DNA of 64,000 bases from contig NW_006499364.1 of assembly GCF_000471905.2 (NCBI RefSeq), positions 3,448,357 through 3,512,356 of the forward strand. Reading direction: 5' to 3'. A program made the translations under genes and the position numbers. The notes below the pieces were generated by a model. That model saw only the letters and a program-made list of their open reading frames with translations. It was not told the origin of the DNA and made no database searches. Positions 59,801-64,000 of the stretch are shown here, piece after piece (within the stretch, counting starts at the first letter, position 1; every line of letters starts with the position of its first letter). The DNA is from Amborella trichopoda. Lineage: Eukaryota; Streptophyta; Magnoliopsida; Amborellales; Amborellaceae.

Positions 59801-60250
59801 GCATTTTTTTGATTGGCAATGGGAGGTCATATTTTGGACAAGCTGCATTCAGGTCATGGAAATCAATGCATACCCTGATTTTCCCATTCTTCTTTTTAAC
59901 TAGTACAACATTGGCGATCCATTTTGAGTATTTGACCTCTCAAATAAAATCTGCTTCTTTGAGTTTAGTTACTGCAACATCTATCTACATTTCAAGATCA
60001 GTTCGGAACCTTCTTGAATTCTGTTTCACAAGTTTGAAGGACGGGTCAATGCCAAGCCGATGTACTATTACTTGGGGGTCGAGACCGGGCATCTCAGGAT
60101 AGTGCCAGGCAATGATGTCTCGGTTTGCTCGTAAGAAGGTAACATAGCGTTCTTTTTCATCTGGCGTCACGTTAGCTGAAATTAAAGTTGGCCTTAGTTC
60201 ATTCTCATCACCCAAGTTTATTTCCTTGAGATCATCAACCGTAGCTTGTC
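56823..60250 (-). pseudogene. pol: pol of E8: RT, two RNase H domains, integrase
   Basis: Starts at VDDLKEINLGDENELRP (about 60230). RT has IIAWHYPEMPGLDP, VCIDFHDLN (about 59850) and the catalytic YIDD at 59562-59573. It is open for 128 codons at 59729-59343. The first RNase H lies in broken frames (59190-58800). The second RNase H begins MYFDGAFQSERGG (58700) and continues with a HIPRKLNSKDDALARL linker (58462-58091). The integrase has a damaged Cys pair (CQMC, near 57770) and an open core at 57674-57348 with ATDYF, SDNGPQF and LAEAFNK. The C-terminal domain ends in YYP and stop at 56823. It is the least damaged RT and integrase core in the window, but is still cut by stops between domains. 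Confidence 0.9.
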
Positions 60251-60834
60251 CTCCTTCTTCCCATTCTTCAGGGGTTTCTTGAACTCCGACCCCGTCGTCA
60301 AATTGGGCTTTGACATCTCCACCTCAAATTGAGCTTTGACAGTATGGAGCATGGTAGCCACTTCTTCTGCTTGTTTGCTTGAGGAGGGGTCAGTTTCAGG
60401 GAGAGGGAGTGCATGCAGCTAAGAAAGCGAATTTTTAGGTACCTAAGTCAGCTAAGAAGAGTTGGGCTCAGAGAGTGTGAGGGGAGGATTTTGAGGTTCG
60501 ACGGTCATAAATGCAGCCACCATGTCATTCTCATTATTATGATCATCATTTCTATATACCCCTGAACCCGCCATGGGTTTGGGTAGTATGGAGGGTTGTG
60601 GAGTAGGCTTAGATGGAGGATTGTTTTGGGGCACCGATTGACTTTGTTGTGCAACCGATGTGGATTGGAGAGTTTGTAAGGATTGGGTAGGTAGATATTG
60701 TGCCACCAGACTTGATGCCGACTGGCTAGGTCTAGCAGCCGAGTCTAGTGTGGACTGGTTAGGTTGGGTAATAAGGGTAGGTGTTGGTAAAATAGAGATC
60801 GATGAGGTCAAGGAGATGGTTGGGTATATGGGAC
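60251..60834 (-). pseudogene. Uncharacterised Ser/Gln/Pro-rich remnant between LTR and RT of E8
   Basis: A frame of 143 codons (60883-60452) starts inside the LTR end and runs through QPNQSTLDSAARPSQS and SVAQQSQSVPQNNPPSKP to DMVAAFMTVEP. Gag core, knuckles and primer site are all absent: the LTR end ...TCTAACCA is followed directly by this sequence. It may be a deletion product keeping a gag-pol linker. No domain is recognised. Confidence 0.4.
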
Positions 60835-61364
60835 TGGTTAGATGCCTCGATCTTGCCCCCCGGTCGGGATGACCTACTGGCACGTGTCTCGGGTTTCAAA
60901 GAGAACCCGAGACTTGAGATTGCTCTCTCGAAAACCTTATTAAGGAACAAGGGCAGGTACACCAACTAGTGAGAGAGGAATTTGGTGTGAGGCGGGACAC
61001 ACCTCACCTGCATCCGTGACTCACTCGGGCTGACTCGTGTGGGCGCCCTCTTAGATCACTACGGAAAGCCCCCCAGTCCTAAAACTAATTCGAAATCGCC
61101 TCCCATGATCTACACTCTCTTGTTTCTACGAACTCACACACATGGTTAATTTACAAGACAAGTGGGCCAATGGATCGCACCTTGTCTTTGGACGAATGCA
61201 CACAGACATGCACATTCAAAAGAGGAAAGGGATGAATATGATGATAGAGATTGGAGTGATTGAGAGAAAAAGAAGAAAGAAATAGAATGGGGAAAGAGAA
61301 GAGAAGAAGGAGAAGTTGACCGGGTGGCTAGACTAACACAGTAGCAAAACCAATACAGTGACTG
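60835..61364 (-). mobile_element. 5' LTR remnant (U5) of E8
   Basis: Matches the U5 ends of E1 and E2 (GAGACTTGAGATTGCTCTCTC; TGACTCACTCGGGCTGACTC). It is cut at 61364 by the chromovirus LTR C2, just inside the 105-bp-type repeat (GTAGCAAAACCAATACAGTGA). Confidence 0.75.
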
Positions 61365-62129
61365 TGTCACGACCCCACCATCGACCACCGTACCTTACGC
61401 CGCGACAGGTGATCGAGAACGGGTTCGTGATCCAATGTAACATTTGTCACTCAGGTAGTAGTGGACTTAGTGCCTTTAATTTCAGTAATCGAGCAAACCA
61501 TGGAAAAGAACGAGAACAAAAACTCAACTAGCAGAAGAGTAAGGAAAAACTCCACACACTAAAACTAATAATATAAAAATCTTCCAAAATATTACATTAA
61601 GTTGGGGGCACCTAGGCCCAATATTACACATATCCACCAAGAACAAAGCAAAACCACGGCCAAACAGCCCAGACATTAACAAGATCTAAGCACCTTCTTC
61701 AAGAACACTTGCTTCGTCTTTCAGCCGCCAAACACGAATTTCTAGCCTTGCACCTTTCGTTATCAATCTATAAGGAGAGGAGAAATAATGGGATGAGCTA
61801 TATAGCCTAATAAGCAGGTCTAGTGTCATGCATCTGTGATGGTTATATCCATGTATGAAACTAGTACAGTTCATCAATATAAAATCATAATTTAGCATAT
61901 ATGCATATCCAGCCAAGGCAGCGAATATGAACATTTCATTTAAGCGACAATTACCTTTGAATCAATGTGATCATAAGCATTCGGTCAGTGAAATCATTAA
62001 TCATCCAATCATTGTAATACTAAACATTCCCTATACAAAAAATCAATTCTTATCCACTCACTCCCCAAATCACTTACTCCCGTAGTAGAGGCCCTATCCA
62101 TCAGGCTAAGTCAATCCCATTGCTTAAGA

Positions 62130-62147
62130 CCTGTACCATCGTACAGG
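62130..62147. repeat. Perfect 7-bp hairpin in C2
   Basis: CCTGTAC, four bases, GTACAGG. It lies immediately before the left arm of the 17-bp inverted repeat. Confidence 0.85.
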
Positions 62148-62149
62148 AA

Positions 62150-62249
62150 GGAGGGTAATGACAAGTTGGTTAATCCACTTTGTAATGCCTTCAACACACA
62201 CAAACAGTCCCCAGCACGCATTGGCGGTATCCACTTGTCATTACCCTCC
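62150..62249. repeat. 17-bp perfect inverted repeat in C2
   Basis: GGAGGGTAATGACAAGT (62150-62166) and its exact complement ACTTGTCATTACCCTCC (62233-62249) are separated by 66 bases. No equivalent was seen in C1. Confidence 0.9.
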
Positions 62250-62284
62250 CTCATCAGGTTAGGGGATTTTTTGGCATCTCTTTC

Positions 62285-62515
62285 CTTACTACTGATGAGT
62301 GTCTCATCACATAGCAGGCAATATCATAGTAGTATCCACTACCGATGAGTATCCTACCACCTAGTGGTCAATATCAACAAAAGCATTGGTCATTAATCAT
62401 GATAACGCAACAATATCCACTGCCGGTGAGTGTCCCACTGCGTAGTGGCCAATTCATCACAGTATCATAATAATATCCACTACTGGTGAGTGTTCAACAG
62501 CGTACTGGCCAATAT
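62285..62515. repeat. Four hairpin-type repeats in C2
   Basis: GATGAG, TGT, CTCATC at 62294-62308 forms a perfect stem. A weaker unit follows near 62340. A third near 62420-62450 (CCACTGCCGGTGAGTG, TCCCACTGCGTAGTGG) has a perfect outer CCACT/AGTGG stem. A fourth is near 62480. They occupy the same LTR position as the C1 hairpins. Confidence 0.75.
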
Positions 62516-63240
62516 AATGCCAAATAATGGATGAATCACATTCTCATAAATCAATGTCTGATACATATGAATCATATTTCATCATAACATCATTGCAGTA
62601 AGTAAAATACATGTATTTCATAAGCTTTCACAGAGCATTTACACATAAGCCTTGTCAGTAGCATTTGGCATTCATTATGAATTCATTTCATCACTATCGC
62701 ACTCGTGGCACCTTTTTCCCACAACATGCAGTTTACATGGCATCATTCATATATCTTTATGGCATTCTCATGGAATTTATCATATAGCATTCACATTTAT
62801 CATATATCAAGATAAATTAGTGCCGCATGATCGTAAAATGATGCAGTGACAAGTAATAGTGACATGCCCCTCTTGCGAGGGTGTAGCTCCCGATTTAGGG
62901 GAAGTTTCAGGATGCCTCAAACATGAAACTTTGAGCTAATACACAAAACTTTACAAGATAGTAATTTGAAAGAATTTAGGGGCCATTTGATGGGTCAATA
63001 GCTCAGTACAAGTTGAGCATTAATTGTTGGAAATCTTCCCTGTAATAATGCGCAGCGACATACTCGTGCATTTCGGGTCATAATTAAAAATCCATGGGAA
63101 ATTTAAAAAAAATCTCAAAACATGCAACTTTGAGTACATGCAATGGTGGAAGTTTTAACGTTTTTGGACACCGTTTGCTGGGTCTAAAGCATTGCCCAAT
63201 GTGGGCCACAGCTGTTGGAATTCGCAGCAACTGTGAGCAG

Positions 63241-64000
63241 TGTCAACAAAGTCGTCCATCGCGAGAGGATTTGTGTTTTACAGCAGGTAGAATTGGTTGC
63301 TCTTCAGTAGACGCTCTATGCTCAAATGTTCAGCTCGTCCTCCTTCTGAGGCTACTTGGGTCTGCCTTACTTGCTCTTGTCGAGGGAGTGGGTTGGTCTT
63401 CGCGGTGGATGATCTTGCGCTTGCTTTTGGCTATGGTCGTGTTTTTGAATAAGAGGGTGGCTAGCAGATCGCTTTCGGACGTCGCCTGCTCCGGGCTTCA
63501 TTCTGAGGGGGTCCCGCGCTTATAGTGCGAGCAGGGTTTAAAAGGCAGTGCTTGCTGGGACGTTTTTTCAGAGCCAGGTGGTGGTCAGTATTTGGCCACT
63601 GACTTGGGTTTACGGTATGTCTTTCTTCATGGTAGAGCGACATTTTCCCTACACGGGTGTGTGCAAGTTATCGGTGTGTTTGACATGGGCCTGGGTCCTC
63701 CCTTCGTGTTGCACAGAACTCGACACTTGGGGTGCCTGCCTGTAGTGTTTGGTGGGCCTTATGTCTTTCGACATATATGTGTAGGGGTTTTGTGTCCTTC
63801 GATTGATTTCAAGGTCGTGTGCCTTCATGAGCCTACTACGTGGATGGCCCTGAGCGGCACGTTTTTCATGTGGCATGGAGGCGGTCAGTGGACCGCATAT
63901 GGTGAACTTGGGTCTAAAGAGACCCGAGGTAGGTAAAGGGATCAAGATGGGTTTCCACCCACCCTGACTTGCCATAGCGATGGTTAGACCATCGGCTGTG
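63241..64000. other. Unassigned end segment
   Basis: Less AT-rich than the LTR before it and without a match elsewhere in the window. Two frames (63094-63525, partly in the LTR, and 63592-63936, both plus) lack recognisable motifs. TTTAAAAGGC at 63538-63547 resembles a TATA box. A loose direct repeat of about 290 bases is visible (GACGTTTTTTCA...GGTGGTCAGT near 63570 and CACGTTTTTCAT...GGCGGTCAGT near 63860). It is possibly another LTR. Confidence 0.35.

Larger units (their letters stand above)
61365..63240 (-). mobile_element. Chromovirus-type LTR C2 (right end truncated or unresolved)
   Basis: Starts TGTCACGACCCC like C1 and follows it through CGGGTTCGTGAT, ATGGAAAAGA, CTTCCAAAATATTACA, the hairpin repeats, and TCTTGCGAGGGTGTAGCTCCC up to about 63240. 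No primer site lies at its left end; it abuts E8 U5. That fits a solo LTR or a fragment. The bases GACTG precede it, but no matching GACTG duplication was found to the right. Confidence 0.7.

Overview
This window looks like a gene-poor, transposon-filled stretch of a plant nuclear chromosome. I found no cellular protein gene, rRNA or tRNA gene that I can support. Almost every recognisable piece belongs to decayed LTR retrotransposons. Most come from one Ty3/gypsy family with the marks of the plant Tat/Ogre lineage: CHHC gag knuckles, RT, two successive RNase H domains, integrase, and very long LTRs. A smaller share comes from a chromovirus-type gypsy family with an initiator-Met-type primer site. 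The plant species cannot be named from this sequence.

Layout (E = Tat/Ogre-like piece, C = chromovirus-type piece, S = solo LTR). 1-7186: E1, minus strand, gag, primer-binding site and most of a 5' LTR. 7187-about 11150: C1, minus, partial gag, primer site and a long LTR. 11160-11373: probable scrap of Tat-like U3. 11374-17650: E2, a minus LTR, with an antisense TATA module to 17874. 17875-20540: E3, plus-strand pol fragment. 20541-24305: E4, minus gag with a broken primer site and a U3 scrap. 24306-24822: unassigned. 24823-35482: E5, a minus element with LTR pieces on both sides of a gag-only interior; solo LTR S1 (26122-27598) sits in its 3' LTR. 35483-52979: E6, the most complete element, plus strand, with truncated 5' LTR, primer site, gag, pol and a very long 3' LTR. 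52980-53262: E7, a minus gag scrap. 53263-61364: E8, a minus element with 3' U3, antisense TATA module, pol and a 5' U5 remnant. 61365-about 63240: C2, a second chromovirus-type LTR. 63241-64000: unassigned.

None of the elements could act now. Every gag and pol frame carries stops and frameshifts, and the two E6 LTRs differ at roughly one base in eight over the stretch compared by eye. What stands out is the non-coding architecture. The Tat-like LTRs hold several unrelated minisatellite arrays in U3 and two more in the transcribed U5. An antisense promoter-like box lies next to the 3' LTR in two copies. The two chromovirus LTRs share a repeated hairpin whose stem is kept by paired changes. 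All domain calls rest on reading translations and comparing copies within the window; no database search was run.
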